Assembly (NCBI RefSeq): GCF_902464545.1
Contig: NZ_CABQJR010000008.1
Span: forward strand, 6,737 to 70,736
DNA length: 64,000 nt
DNA from: an uncultured Senegalimassilia sp.
GTDB lineage: Bacteria > Actinomycetota > Coriobacteriia > Coriobacteriales > Eggerthellaceae
Reading direction: 5' to 3'
Part shown: one piece after another, positions 17,459 to 27,366 of the stretch
Numbering within the stretch: position 1 is the stretch's first letter
Layout of the letters: every line of letters begins with the position of its first letter
Notes under the pieces: model-generated
Told to the model about the DNA's origin: nothing
The model's database searches: none
The model's input: only the letters and a program-made list of their open reading frames with translations
Translations under genes and position numbers: made by a program

Positions 17459-17971
17459 ATGAAGAAGATCCTGCTGATGAACGGGCCTAATCTGAACATG
17501 CTCGGCATCCGCGAGCCGGGCGTGTACGGCAACGATACCCTGAAGGATTTGGAGGCGGGCTTCTGCGAATATGCCAGCACGCACGGTTGCGAGGTGGAGT
17601 GCTTCCAGTCCAACCATGAAGGCGACCTGGTCGATAAGATCCACGCCACGCACGGCACGTGCGACGGCATCGTGTACAACCCCGGCGCGCATACGCACTA
17701 TTCCTATGCGCTGCGCGACGCTCTCGGCAGCGTGAGCACGCCGTGCGTCGAGGTGCACATCTCCGATGTCAGCACGCGCGAGGCGTTCCGCCATATCTCG
17801 GTGATCGCCCCGGCGTGCGTTGCCCAGGTCAAGGGCCGCGGCTTCGCCGGCTACAACGATGCGCTCGATATCCTGCTCGAAGGCACGAACGAGCGCTTGG
17901 GCGAGGGATTCGAGGGGCGCTACGCGCCGGGCCAGGTTATCGTGGCAGGTCGTGATCTCATTGACGAATAG
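17459..17971 (+). CDS. aroQ: 3-dehydroquinate dehydratase, type II
   Basis: Type II dehydroquinase converts dehydroquinate to dehydroshikimate as a soluble dodecamer. The protein opens with ILLMNGPNLNMLGIREPGVYG, including the lid loop with the catalytic Arg and Tyr, and has FQSNHEGDLVDKIH, NPGAHTHYSYALRDAL and EVHISDVSTREAFRH. The core ends near residue 140; the 170-residue product has an extra ~25-residue C-terminal tail (GEGFEGRYAPGQVIV) not typical of the family. Start is the ATG after CGAAAGG. The peptidase gene begins one base after the stop. Confidence 0.94.
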   Translation: MKKILLMNGPNLNMLGIREPGVYGNDTLKDLEAGFCEYASTHGCEVECFQSNHEGDLVDKIHATHGTCDGIVYNPGAHTHYSYALRDALGSVSTPCVEVHISDVSTREAFRHISVIAPACVAQVKGRGFAGYNDALDILLEGTNERLGEGFEGRYAPGQVIVAGRDLIDE

Positions 17972-17972
17972 C

Positions 17973-19118
17973 ATGAAAGCCCAGGCCGCAGGGCGTTTGG
18001 AGCGGTTGCGCAACGCGGCGGCGGAAAACGGCATCCGCACGTTTTTGGTACGTGACACGGCAAGCATCGAATGGTTGACGGCCTTCGACGACGTGTTCGA
18101 CGACGAACAGGCGCATGCGCTCCTGGTCACGCCGCATGACGCGGTGCTGCACACCGATTCCCGCTACAGCGGCGCGGCGCGAAAAGCGGCGCAGGGCGAA
18201 GGCGTTATCGCCATCGATGACGCGCGTCAGGGTCATGGCGAATGGGTTGCCGACGTGTTCACGGCCCGGCATGCAAACGCTCCCGCCGGCTCGCCGGCGC
18301 CCGAGAGCATCGTGCTCGGCATCGAGGACTCCATGACGCTTGCGGCGTTCCGTGCGCTCGAGGTCGCGCTTGCCAAGGCGCCGGCGTCCCCGCAGCTGCG
18401 CGAGACTTCCGACTTCGTCCGCTCGCTGCGCGCGGTCAAGGAGCCGTCGGAGGTTTCGCGTATGAAGGCGGCCCAGGCCATCACCGATGCGGCGTTCTCC
18501 TATATCGTCACCTACATGAAGCCGGGCATGACCGAACGGCAGGTGCAGATCGAGCTTGAGGACTGGATGCTGCGTCATGGCGCATCCGGCCTGGCGTTCT
18601 CATCCATCGTGGCTTGCGGCGCCAACGGCGCAAGCCCGCATGCCATTCCGGGCGAGGCAAGGCTTGAAGCGGGGCAGTGCGTGGTCATGGACTTCGGCGC
18701 CCGCGCCCACGGGTATTGTTCGGATATGACCCGCACCGTGTTCGTCGGCCAGCCCGATGCGCGGATGCGCGCTGCCTATGAAACGCTGCGCGAGGCCAAT
18801 GAGCAGGTGGAGGCCGCGATAAAACCCGGCGTCACCGGCGCGCAGATGCATCAAATGGCCGAGGACGCCCTTGCTGCGGGCGGATTCGCCGGCAAGATGG
18901 GCCACGGGCTGGGTCATGGCGTGGGCATCGACATCCATGAGGAGCCCGTGCTGTCGCCTCGCAACAAGGAGCCGCTCGTCCCCGGCAACGTGGTCACGGT
19001 GGAACCGGGCATATATCTGGAGGGCGATTTCGGCATGCGTTTAGAGGATTTCGGCGTGGTTACCGAAACGGGATTCCAGATTTTCACGCAATCTACGCAT
19101 GACATGGTTATAATTTAA
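17973..19118 (+). CDS. pepP: M24 family Xaa-Pro aminopeptidase
   Basis: A 381-residue metallopeptidase removing N-terminal residues before proline. An N-terminal creatinase-like domain (to about 140) precedes the pita-bread catalytic domain with metal ligands Asp in MDFGARAHGY and SDMTRT, His in GLGHGVGIDIHEEP, and Glu in VTVEPGIY and LEDFGVV. Position between aroQ and efp matches the common pepP-efp pairing of Gram-positive bacteria, where it may process proline-containing peptides. The start ATG is the first after the aroQ stop. The efp promoter lies within its last bases. Confidence 0.92.
   Translation: MKAQAAGRLERLRNAAAENGIRTFLVRDTASIEWLTAFDDVFDDEQAHALLVTPHDAVLHTDSRYSGAARKAAQGEGVIAIDDARQGHGEWVADVFTARHANAPAGSPAPESIVLGIEDSMTLAAFRALEVALAKAPASPQLRETSDFVRSLRAVKEPSEVSRMKAAQAITDAAFSYIVTYMKPGMTERQVQIELEDWMLRHGASGLAFSSIVACGANGASPHAIPGEARLEAGQCVVMDFGARAHGYCSDMTRTVFVGQPDARMRAAYETLREANEQVEAAIKPGVTGAQMHQMAEDALAAGGFAGKMGHGLGHGVGIDIHEEPVLSPRNKEPLVPGNVVTVEPGIYLEGDFGMRLEDFGVVTETGFQIFTQSTHDMVII
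19109..19114 (+). promoter_or_regulatory. -10 box for efp
   Basis: A perfect TATAAT lies across the end of the peptidase gene, 58 bases before the efp start. No convincing -35 is seen at 16-18 bases upstream, so the assignment rests on the -10 alone. Confidence 0.4.
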
Positions 19119-19172
19119 GGGTTGAACTAAAGGGGCGGCCTTGGTCGCCTGAACGGTTGAAAGGATCTACCA

Positions 19173-19733
19173 GTGGCTATCTCTACCGCCGATTTCAAGA
19201 ACGGAATGTGCATCGTCAACAACGGCAAGATGTGCACCATCGTCGAGTTCCAGCATGTCAAGCCCGGCAAGGGCGGCGCCTTCGTCCGCACGAAGCTTCG
19301 CGACATCAAGACCGGCCGTGTGGTCGACTACACGTTCAACGCCGGCACGAAGTTCGACACCGTGCGTCTGGAAACCCGTAAGATGCAGTATCTGTACAAC
19401 GACGGTTCCGATTTCTACTTCATGGATCCCAACACCTTCGACCAGATGAGCATGCCCGCGGAGACCGTCGGCGACACCGCCAAGTGGCTCAAGGAGAACG
19501 ACGAGGCCAGCCTGCTGTACGCCGGCGAGGAGCTCATCAGCATCGAGCCGCAGATGTTCGTCGAGCTGGAGTGCACGCACACTGAGCCCGGCTTCAAGGG
19601 CGACACCGCCACCAACACCACCAAGCCGGCAACCTTCGAGACCGGCGTCGAGCTGCAGGTGCCCACGTTCGTCGAGATCGGCGACGTGCTGCAGATCGAC
19701 ACCCGCGACGGCCGCGTCATCAAGCGCGTCTAG
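19173..19733 (+). CDS. efp: Translation elongation factor P
   Basis: EF-P relieves ribosome stalling at polyproline. The 186-residue product has the three beta-barrel domains, with the tip loop KPGKGGAFVR carrying the lysine that is post-translationally modified in many bacteria, the central domain, and the C-terminal signature region (GVELQVPTFVEIGDVLQIDT). Translation starts at GTG after GAAAGGATC. No epmA/epmB or ymfI-type modification gene is adjacent. It begins the segment leading into the carboxylase genes but is separated from them by 400 bases with a terminator-like hairpin. Confidence 0.96.
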   Translation: MAISTADFKNGMCIVNNGKMCTIVEFQHVKPGKGGAFVRTKLRDIKTGRVVDYTFNAGTKFDTVRLETRKMQYLYNDGSDFYFMDPNTFDQMSMPAETVGDTAKWLKENDEASLLYAGEELISIEPQMFVELECTHTEPGFKGDTATNTTKPATFETGVELQVPTFVEIGDVLQIDTRDGRVIKRV

Positions 19734-19890
19734 TTCGCATCGCCTTGGCGGTCGACGACCGCGCTTTCTCATCGAGCGGCTTTTGCTGCGCGGTTGAAGC
19801 ATGGCAAAAGACGTCTGCGGAAGCCGGTATCTGCCCATGTTTGGCGAGCCGAAGCATACATCAAGGTTCGTCAAGTGCGACGATATCTCC

Positions 19891-19915
19891 GAATGCGCCC
19901 GTTCAGGGCGCATTC
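19891..19915 (+). other. Perfect hairpin in the efp-carboxylase gap
   Basis: Ten-base arms GAATGCGCCC and GGGCGCATTC enclose a five-base loop, with no T-tract following. It is one of two hairpins in the 400-base gap 19734-20133, which has no credible gene. Function unknown; it could be an mRNA end-protecting element. Confidence 0.45.
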
Positions 19916-19996
19916 GCTGTATTCGGGGCAGTTCCTTCGAGTGTGCGCGGGTCTCCGCCGTATGTGCGGATCATCGAGACTGCAGGGCTTGCGAAG

Positions 19997-20024
19997 CGCG
20001 CCGCCTGGGCGGCGTTTCTGTTTC
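19997..20024 (+). terminator. Probable terminator upstream of the carboxylase genes
   Basis: The GCGCCGC/GCGGCG stem with a tight CTGG loop is followed by TTTCTGTTTCTT. It would stop transcription arriving from efp before the carboxylase promoter. Confidence 0.6.
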
Positions 20025-20072
20025 TTGCCCGTGAATTCGCCGTGTGCGCACGGTATCGGCGCCGGCATCTTC

Positions 20073-20078
20073 TATAAT
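20073..20078 (+). promoter_or_regulatory. -10 box for the carboxylase operon
   Basis: A perfect TATAAT sits 56 bases before the start codon of the carboxyltransferase gene and downstream of the terminator at 19997-20024. The -35 region (ACGGTA at 17 bases spacing) is poor. Confidence 0.45.
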
Positions 20079-20133
20079 CCTGGTTTCGATCAATACGGTC
20101 TGTATCACTTGAAAACGAAGGGGGTGCGAGTTC

Positions 20134-22020
<1,887 letters not shown>

Positions 22021-22021
22021 C

Positions 22022-23374
22022 ATGTTCAAGAAAGTACTCATCGCAAACCGCGGCGAGGTGGCTCTGCGCGTCATGCGCGCCTGCAAGGAGCTGGGCGTCA
22101 AGACCGTGGCGGTGTACTCTACCGAGGACGAGAACACCTATCCCGTGCAGTATGCCGACGAGAAGGTGTGCATCGGCCCCGCCCAGGCAACGAAAAGCTA
22201 CCTGGTCATGTCCAACATCATCGCGGCGGCCAACATCACCGGCGCCGACGCCATCCACCCCGGTTACGGCTTCTTGGCGGAAAATGCCGACTTCGCCCGC
22301 GCATGCGCCGACAACGACCTGGTGTTCATCGGCCCCTCCGCCGAGTGCATCGAGCGCATGGGCGACAAGTCCTCCGCCCGTGAGACCATGAAGGCTTGCG
22401 GCGTGCCCACCGTCCCCGGTTCCGATGGCTGCATCGACACCGTGGAGGAGGCTCGCCAGTTCGCCGAGAACGTGGGCTATCCCGTGCTCATCAAGGCGAC
22501 CGCCGGCGGCGGCGGCAAGGGCATGCGCGAGGTTCACGACCCCGCCGACCTTGAGTCGCACTACAAGGCCGCCCGCGCCGAGGCCGGCGCCGCGTTCGGC
22601 AACGACGAGGTGTACTTGGAGAAGCTCGTGCTGCGCCCGCGTCACGTCGAGGTGCAGGTGCTCGCCGATGACTTCGGCAACAACGTGGCCCTGTGCGAGC
22701 GCGACTGCTCCGTGCAGCGTCGTCACCAGAAGCTTATCGAGGAGGCGCCTTCTCCGGCGCTGACCGACGAGCTGCGCCGCGCTATGGGCGTTGCGGCCAT
22801 CAAGGCCGTGCGCGCTGTGGACTACCGCAACGCCGGCACCATCGAGTTTCTGCTGGACACCACGGGCAAGTTCTACTTCATGGAGATGAACACGCGCGTG
22901 CAGGTGGAGCATCCGGTATCCGAGCAGATCACGGGCACCGACATCATCAAAGAGCAGTTGCGCATCGCCTCAGGCGAGCCCATGAGCTGCGCTGATAGGG
23001 CACCGTTCACGCCGTTCGGCCATGCCATGGAGTTCCGCATCAACGCCGAGGATCCCGAGCACGGCTTCCGTCCGTGCCCCGGCACCATCACGCGCTTCGA
23101 GCCCCCGGCGGGCCCGGGCGTGCGCGTGGAAGCCTATGTGCATTCCGGCTCGAAGATCAGCCCGTTCTACGACTCCATGGTGGCCAAGCTCATCGTGTAC
23201 GGCCAGGATCGCGAGGAGTGCCTGGCGCGCGGTCGCCGCGCCCTTGACGAGTTCGTCATCGAGGGCATCCCCACCACGCTGCCGTTCCACCGCCGCGTGC
23301 TGGATAACCAGGTGTTCTGCGCCGGCGAAGCCACCACGGACTTCATCGAAACCCAGATGGGAGATGTGTTATGA
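22022..23374 (+). CDS. accC: Biotin carboxylase (AccC/PycA type)
   Basis: This subunit carboxylates the biotin on a carrier protein with ATP and bicarbonate. The 450-residue protein is a complete ATP-grasp biotin carboxylase: KVLIANRGEVALRV, HPGYGFLAENADFA, the glycine lid ATAGGGGKGMR, ERDCSVQRRHQKLIEEAPSP and MNTRVQVEHPVSEQ. It starts one base after the carboxyltransferase stop, so it is coupled to it. Because the partner carries an AccB-like carrier, the same carboxylase could also serve acetyl-CoA carboxylase. The stop overlaps the next gene by four bases. Confidence 0.95.
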   Translation: MFKKVLIANRGEVALRVMRACKELGVKTVAVYSTEDENTYPVQYADEKVCIGPAQATKSYLVMSNIIAAANITGADAIHPGYGFLAENADFARACADNDLVFIGPSAECIERMGDKSSARETMKACGVPTVPGSDGCIDTVEEARQFAENVGYPVLIKATAGGGGKGMREVHDPADLESHYKAARAEAGAAFGNDEVYLEKLVLRPRHVEVQVLADDFGNNVALCERDCSVQRRHQKLIEEAPSPALTDELRRAMGVAAIKAVRAVDYRNAGTIEFLLDTTGKFYFMEMNTRVQVEHPVSEQITGTDIIKEQLRIASGEPMSCADRAPFTPFGHAMEFRINAEDPEHGFRPCPGTITRFEPPAGPGVRVEAYVHSGSKISPFYDSMVAKLIVYGQDREECLARGRRALDEFVIEGIPTTLPFHRRVLDNQVFCAGEATTDFIETQMGDVL

Positions 23375-23724
23375 GCGATTTGACCGTTGACGGCATGGCG
23401 CTTGCGCCGGGCGTCGTCGAGACCATCGTCTCCATCGCCGTGGCAGATGTGGACGGCGTCGCCAGCGTGGGCAACGCCCCCGCGGCAAGCCGCGGCATCC
23501 GCGGCGTGCTCGGCGGCAAGCCCTCCACGTCCGGTATCGAGATCGCAGCGGACGAAAACGACAAGCTGCAGATCTCGGTGCGCATCGACGTTTATTATGG
23601 ACATGTGCTGCCCGACGTGGCGGCTGCGGTTCGCCAGTCCGTGGCGGACGCCGTGGCAAGCCAGGTGGGCGCGCAGGTTGGATCGGTCGACGTCTACATC
23701 GACGGCGTCCAGTTCAACCGTTAG
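23371..23724 (+). CDS. Asp23/Gls24 family envelope stress protein
   Basis: A 117-residue protein of the Asp23 (DUF322) family. Conserved features are the N-terminal LAPGVVETIVSIAVADVDGVASV, a central glycine-rich turn and the C-terminal VGSVDVYIDGVQF. Family members are abundant soluble proteins that in staphylococci gather at the membrane through AmaP; the bacterial role is envelope stress tolerance. The ATGA overlap with accC shows it is in the carboxylase operon. accC-asp23-nusB order is common in Gram-positive genomes. Confidence 0.92.
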   Translation: MSDLTVDGMALAPGVVETIVSIAVADVDGVASVGNAPAASRGIRGVLGGKPSTSGIEIAADENDKLQISVRIDVYYGHVLPDVAAAVRQSVADAVASQVGAQVGSVDVYIDGVQFNR

Positions 23725-23756
23725 GAACAAGAAGAAGCACAGGGGATTATTTGCAC

Positions 23757-24224
23757 ATGGCATCGAAAAGACACGAGCGCACGACGGCACGTCGCGTCGC
23801 GCTGCAGGTTCTGTACACCGCCGAGATCAAGGGCGCATCCGCTGCTCAGATCGTGGCTGAAGGCGTCTTCCCGTCCGAGGAGGGCCCGCTTTCGGAGTAT
23901 GCTCAGGACCTGGTGCGCGGCGTCGAGCAGAACCGTATCGTCATCGACGGCAGCCTGAAGGCCGCTGCGGAGAACTGGTCGTTGGGCCGCATGCCCATCG
24001 TCGACCGCTCCATCCTGCGCTTGGCCGCCTACGAGATCATGTTCGTGGAGGACGTGCCCACCAGCGTCGCCATCAACGAGGCGGTGGAGCTGGCGAAGGA
24101 TTTCGGCGGCGAGGATGATTCCCCGCGTTTCGTCAACGGCGTGCTGGGCCGTATCGCCAAGGACGTCGACGGCGCTGCGGCGGCTCCCGCCGGCGATGAC
24201 CCGGCGCAGCCCCTCGTGCTGTAA
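23757..24224 (+). CDS. nusB: Transcription antitermination factor NusB
   Basis: NusB binds boxA RNA with S10 (NusE) to promote antitermination in rRNA operons. The 155-residue protein has the family start RTTARRVALQVLYTAEI, the helix with VRGVEQNRIVID, and the highly conserved RMPIVDRSILRLAAYEIMF and PTSVAINEAVELAKDFG. I chose the ATG rather than the TTG six bases earlier. A ~20-residue Ala/Pro-rich tail follows the conserved C-terminal KDVDG. The gene lies between asp23 and xseB in one operon. Confidence 0.95.
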   Translation: MASKRHERTTARRVALQVLYTAEIKGASAAQIVAEGVFPSEEGPLSEYAQDLVRGVEQNRIVIDGSLKAAAENWSLGRMPIVDRSILRLAAYEIMFVEDVPTSVAINEAVELAKDFGGEDDSPRFVNGVLGRIAKDVDGAAAAPAGDDPAQPLVL

Positions 24225-24236
24225 GGGCGCGATTCG

Positions 24237-24557
24237 GTGGCGTTGGAATCGTACGGGTCCTTCGAGGAGCTCAAGGGCCGCCTCGATGAGATCGTCGAGG
24301 CGGTAAACGACAAGGATCTGCCCTTGGACCAGGCGCTTTCCCTATATGAGGAAGCGGTTGGCCTGGGGCTTCGCGCAAGCGATCTGCTTGAGCAGGGCAT
24401 CGATGAGGCCAGCGTCCAAGAGGCGCTGGCCTCCGATGCCCCGGCAGAGCTTGCCGATGGCACGGCGCAATCCGCGGCATCCGCGGCGGATGCGCATAAG
24501 GAAGGTCAAGCGGGCGGCGGCACGGCGCAGCAAGGCCAGGCCCCCGTTTCCGCCTAG
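24237..24557 (+). CDS. xseB: Exodeoxyribonuclease VII small subunit
   Basis: XseB is the small regulatory subunit of exonuclease VII. The N-terminal 60 residues match the family: SFEELKGRLDEIVEAVNDKDLPLDQALSLYEEAVGL. The remaining ~45 residues are a low-complexity Ala/Gln/Gly tail, making it 106 residues rather than the usual 70-80. It starts at GTG 12 bases after nusB. xseA, normally just upstream, is not in the window, so the large subunit must be encoded elsewhere. Confidence 0.88.
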   Translation: MALESYGSFEELKGRLDEIVEAVNDKDLPLDQALSLYEEAVGLGLRASDLLEQGIDEASVQEALASDAPAELADGTAQSAASAADAHKEGQAGGGTAQQGQAPVSA

Positions 24558-24602
24558 GTCGCGCAAGGCGATCGGATGGCATGACAAAAGGAAAGGCGCA
24601 GC

Positions 24603-26489
24603 ATGAGCGATAAGCGCATTCTGGACATAATCGCATCCCCTGCCGACCTGAAGCTCCTCAGCAATGAGGAGCTATCTATACTTGCGGGCGAGATCCGCCA
24701 GGAGATCGTGACCACCACCTCGAAAACCGGTGGCCACGTCGCCTCTTCTTTGGGTGCGGTGGAGATCATCTTGGCGCTTCACAGCCTGCTTGATTGCCCC
24801 AAGGATAAGATCGTGTTCGACGTGGGGCATCAGGCGTATGCGCACAAGCTGGTCACCGGGCGTTTGAAGGATTTCGGCACGCTTCGCACCTACGGCGGCC
24901 TTTCCGGCTTCCCCAAGCCCAGCGAAAGCCCCTATGACGTGCATTATTCCGGGCATGCATCCGATTCGCTTTCGGTGGCGCTCGGCTTGGCGGAGGCCCG
25001 CGATCTGGCGGGTACCGATCAGAAGGTCGTCGCCCTTATCGGCGATGCGGCGCTGTCCGGAGGCATGGCCTTCGAGGCCCTGAACAATATCGGCCAGGCG
25101 CAAACGCCCATGGTCATCATCCTTAACGACAACGAGATGTCCATCTCGCACAACGTGGGCGCGCTCATGAAGCATCTGGGCTATATGCGCGCATCTTCGC
25201 AGTACCGCCAGGCACGCGATAACGTGCAGGAGCATCTGGAGAGCAGCGGTCCGGTGGGCAAGGCCATCACCAACTTCGGCCGCAGCATGAAGGAATCGAT
25301 GAAGCAGTTCGTCATTCCGCATTCCATGATCTTCGAGCAGCTGGGCATCGTGTGCACGGCGCCTATCGACGGGCATAACATCGCGCAGCTGAGGGAAACG
25401 CTGCGAGCCGTCCTGAACGCCGATGGCCCGGTGCTCATGCACGTGGTCACGCGCAAAGGCCAAGGCTACATGCCCGCGGTGCGCAACCCTGAGAAGTTCC
25501 ACGGCATCGCGCCCTACAACATCGCAACCGGCGAGGTCATCAAGTCGGGCAAGCCCTCTGCGCCGAAATACACGAACGTGTTCGGCAAGGCATTGGTCGC
25601 CGAGGCGGAGAAAAACCAGGATATCGTGGCTATCACCGCCGCCATGAAGGGCGGCACCGGCCTTGACGAGTTCGCCGAGAAGTTCCCGAAGCGCTTCGTG
25701 GACACGGGCATTTGCGAAGAGCATGCCGTCGGTTTCGCCGGCGGTTTGGCGGCGAACGGCAAAAAGCCCGTGGTGGCGCTGTACTCCACGTTCATGCAGC
25801 GCGCCATCGATCAGATGATCATCAACGTGGCGTTGCCTAAGCTGGACGTGGTGTTCGCCATCGACCGCGCCGGCATCGTCGGTGCCGATGGCCCCACGCA
25901 CCATGGCGTGTTCGACCTGGTGTATGCCCGCATGGTGCCCAACATGCGCGTCCTGGCGCCCTCGAACGAGGCCGAGCTCGTGCATGCGTTGCATACGGCG
26001 CTTGCGATGGGCGGCCCGTTCGCCATCCGCTATCCACGCGGCGAGGGCGAGGGCGTTGTGCTGCCCGAGGCTGCCGAGGTGCTGCCGGAGGGCAAGGCGT
26101 GCGTGGTACGCGAAGGCGAAGACGTCGCCATTTTGGCGTTCGGCCGCATGGTCGGCCAAGCATTGGCGGCTGCCGATAAGCTTGCCGAGCAGGGGGTTTC
26201 CGCTCGCGTGGTGGACATGCGCTGGGTCAAGCCGCTGGATGTGCAGGCTATTCAAGCTGCTGCCGAAACGAAGCTGGTCGTCACGGTGGAGGAGGGCGTT
26301 ATCGCAGGCGGCGTCGGTGAAGGCGTGCTCGGCGAGATGGCCCGCATGGGCTTGCATACCCCGGCAATGAACTTGGGTATCAAGGACGCGTTCGTCACGC
26401 AAGGCGGGGTAGGCCAGCTGCTTCACGAACAAGGGCTTGATGCCGAGGGCATCGCTGCCAGCGTGCAAGAACGCTATCGGGCATTGTAG
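24603..26489 (+). CDS. dxs: 1-deoxy-D-xylulose-5-phosphate synthase
   Basis: Dxs condenses pyruvate and glyceraldehyde-3-phosphate with thiamin diphosphate, the first step of the MEP isoprenoid route. The 628-residue protein has GHVASSLGAVEI, FDVGHQAYAHKLVTGR, SGHASDSLSVALGLA, the ThDP motif with GDAALSGGMAFEALNN (usually GDGA), and the transketolase-like C-terminal halves with FVDTGICEEHAVGFAGGLA and GPTHHGVFDL. The ATG follows AAAGGAAAGG. It ends the long forward run and is followed by a large hairpin terminator shared with the convergent acetyltransferase gene. Confidence 0.96.
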   Translation: MSDKRILDIIASPADLKLLSNEELSILAGEIRQEIVTTTSKTGGHVASSLGAVEIILALHSLLDCPKDKIVFDVGHQAYAHKLVTGRLKDFGTLRTYGGLSGFPKPSESPYDVHYSGHASDSLSVALGLAEARDLAGTDQKVVALIGDAALSGGMAFEALNNIGQAQTPMVIILNDNEMSISHNVGALMKHLGYMRASSQYRQARDNVQEHLESSGPVGKAITNFGRSMKESMKQFVIPHSMIFEQLGIVCTAPIDGHNIAQLRETLRAVLNADGPVLMHVVTRKGQGYMPAVRNPEKFHGIAPYNIATGEVIKSGKPSAPKYTNVFGKALVAEAEKNQDIVAITAAMKGGTGLDEFAEKFPKRFVDTGICEEHAVGFAGGLAANGKKPVVALYSTFMQRAIDQMIINVALPKLDVVFAIDRAGIVGADGPTHHGVFDLVYARMVPNMRVLAPSNEAELVHALHTALAMGGPFAIRYPRGEGEGVVLPEAAEVLPEGKACVVREGEDVAILAFGRMVGQALAAADKLAEQGVSARVVDMRWVKPLDVQAIQAAAETKLVVTVEEGVIAGGVGEGVLGEMARMGLHTPAMNLGIKDAFVTQGGVGQLLHEQGLDAEGIAASVQERYRAL

Positions 26490-26518
26490 CCCGCAGCTTT
26501 ATTAGCTTCGTAAACAGC

Positions 26519-26615
26519 AAAAGGCCCCACGCCATTCGGAATCCGTTCACGCTAGCGCCATGTGCTTGCGTTGCCGCTGCGATGTAACGAACGGAGCTGA
26601 GGGCGTGGGGCCTTT
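26519..26615. terminator. Large bidirectional terminator between dxs and the GNAT gene
   Basis: Outer arms AAAGGCCCCACGCC (26520-26533) and GGCGTGGGGCCTTT (26602-26615) are perfectly complementary. A nested pair TCCGTTC (26542-26548) and GAACGGA (26589-26595) lies inside. The outer stem has T residues after it on both strands (TTTCTT on plus, TTTTGCTG on minus), so it can end dxs and the convergent minus-strand gene. Confidence 0.8.
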
Positions 26616-26664
26616 CTTGCGCCGTAAAGCCGTTCGAGGCTTCACGGTAGATAGGCGAAAGCGC

Positions 26665-27171
26665 TTACGCTTCCTTTTCCATCACGTAATCGTCCATGGC
26701 AAACCCGTTGCCGATGTCGTTCTTGACGGATTCGATGGTCACGAACCCTTTGCCGTAATAGGCTCGAATGCCCAGGTCGTTCTGTTTGTTCACGGTCAGA
26801 TACATGCTATGCAGGTCGCGGGAACGGCAGATATCGGTATAGAAGGCGATGATCTGCGATGCATAGTGCTTACCACGCTCTTCGGCGAGCAGGTAGATCT
26901 TCGAGATGAAATAGCGGCTGGTCTCGGGTTCCTCGCGGCCGCCGGTGTAGCCTACGGTTTTGTCGGCCTCGTCGACCACGAACCAGTATTCGTAGGCATG
27001 CTCCGCCATGTCTCGCTTGATGGTTTCCAGGCTTTGGAACTTCTCGACCATGTAATCGGTTTGCGCATCGCCGATGATCGCGGGCCAGTATTCGTGCCAA
27101 ATCTCGTCAGCAAGCTTCGCCAGCTTTTCCTGATCTTCATCCGTTTCGACGGCAACGAATCGCACGCCCAT
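26665..27171 (-). CDS. GNAT family N-acetyltransferase
   Basis: A 168-residue acetyl-CoA-dependent acyltransferase. The protein shows the GNAT order: WFVVDEADKTVGYTGG (beta strand 4), SRYFISKIYLLAEERGKHYASQIIAF (acetyl-CoA loop, with RGKHYA replacing the usual R/QxxGxA), LTVNKQNDLGIRAYYGKGFVTIE (motif B). The substrate is unknown. I start at the ATG with AAAGGA eight bases upstream; an in-frame ATG 39 bases further upstream lacks a better site. The gene is convergent with dxs and divergent from amtB. Confidence 0.85.
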   Translation of the reverse strand: MGVRFVAVETDEDQEKLAKLADEIWHEYWPAIIGDAQTDYMVEKFQSLETIKRDMAEHAYEYWFVVDEADKTVGYTGGREEPETSRYFISKIYLLAEERGKHYASQIIAFYTDICRSRDLHSMYLTVNKQNDLGIRAYYGKGFVTIESVKNDIGNGFAMDDYVMEKEA

Positions 27172-27270
27172 AAGCCCGTTCCTTTCAACAAAGTTCGCCT
27201 GTTTCCACATTGTAACACCCGCGTCTCGTGCTCGTTACAAAGCGTTTCCCAGAGCGTTAACAATGGCATA

Positions 27271-27315
27271 TTACGCAAAAGGCCAGGTCAATCGGTGGCA
27301 GTATTGAATGCGTAA
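27271..27315 (+). promoter_or_regulatory. Inverted repeat upstream of amtB
   Basis: Seven-base arms TTACGCA (27271-27277) and TGCGTAA (27309-27315) lie 52-96 bases before the amtB start. They could be a regulator site or a leader hairpin; the 31-base spacing is wide for a single dimer. No known nitrogen-regulator box is recognised with confidence. Confidence 0.25.
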
Positions 27316-27366
27316 GAAAAAGGTGCTCAGAGGGAATGGGTATCGGAAAGCGAAGGAGGTAGCGCG

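Noticed and set aside
16667..18154. A long minus-strand open frame opposite aroB and aroQ
   Set aside because: Both opposing genes are certain, and the antisense product shows no domain.
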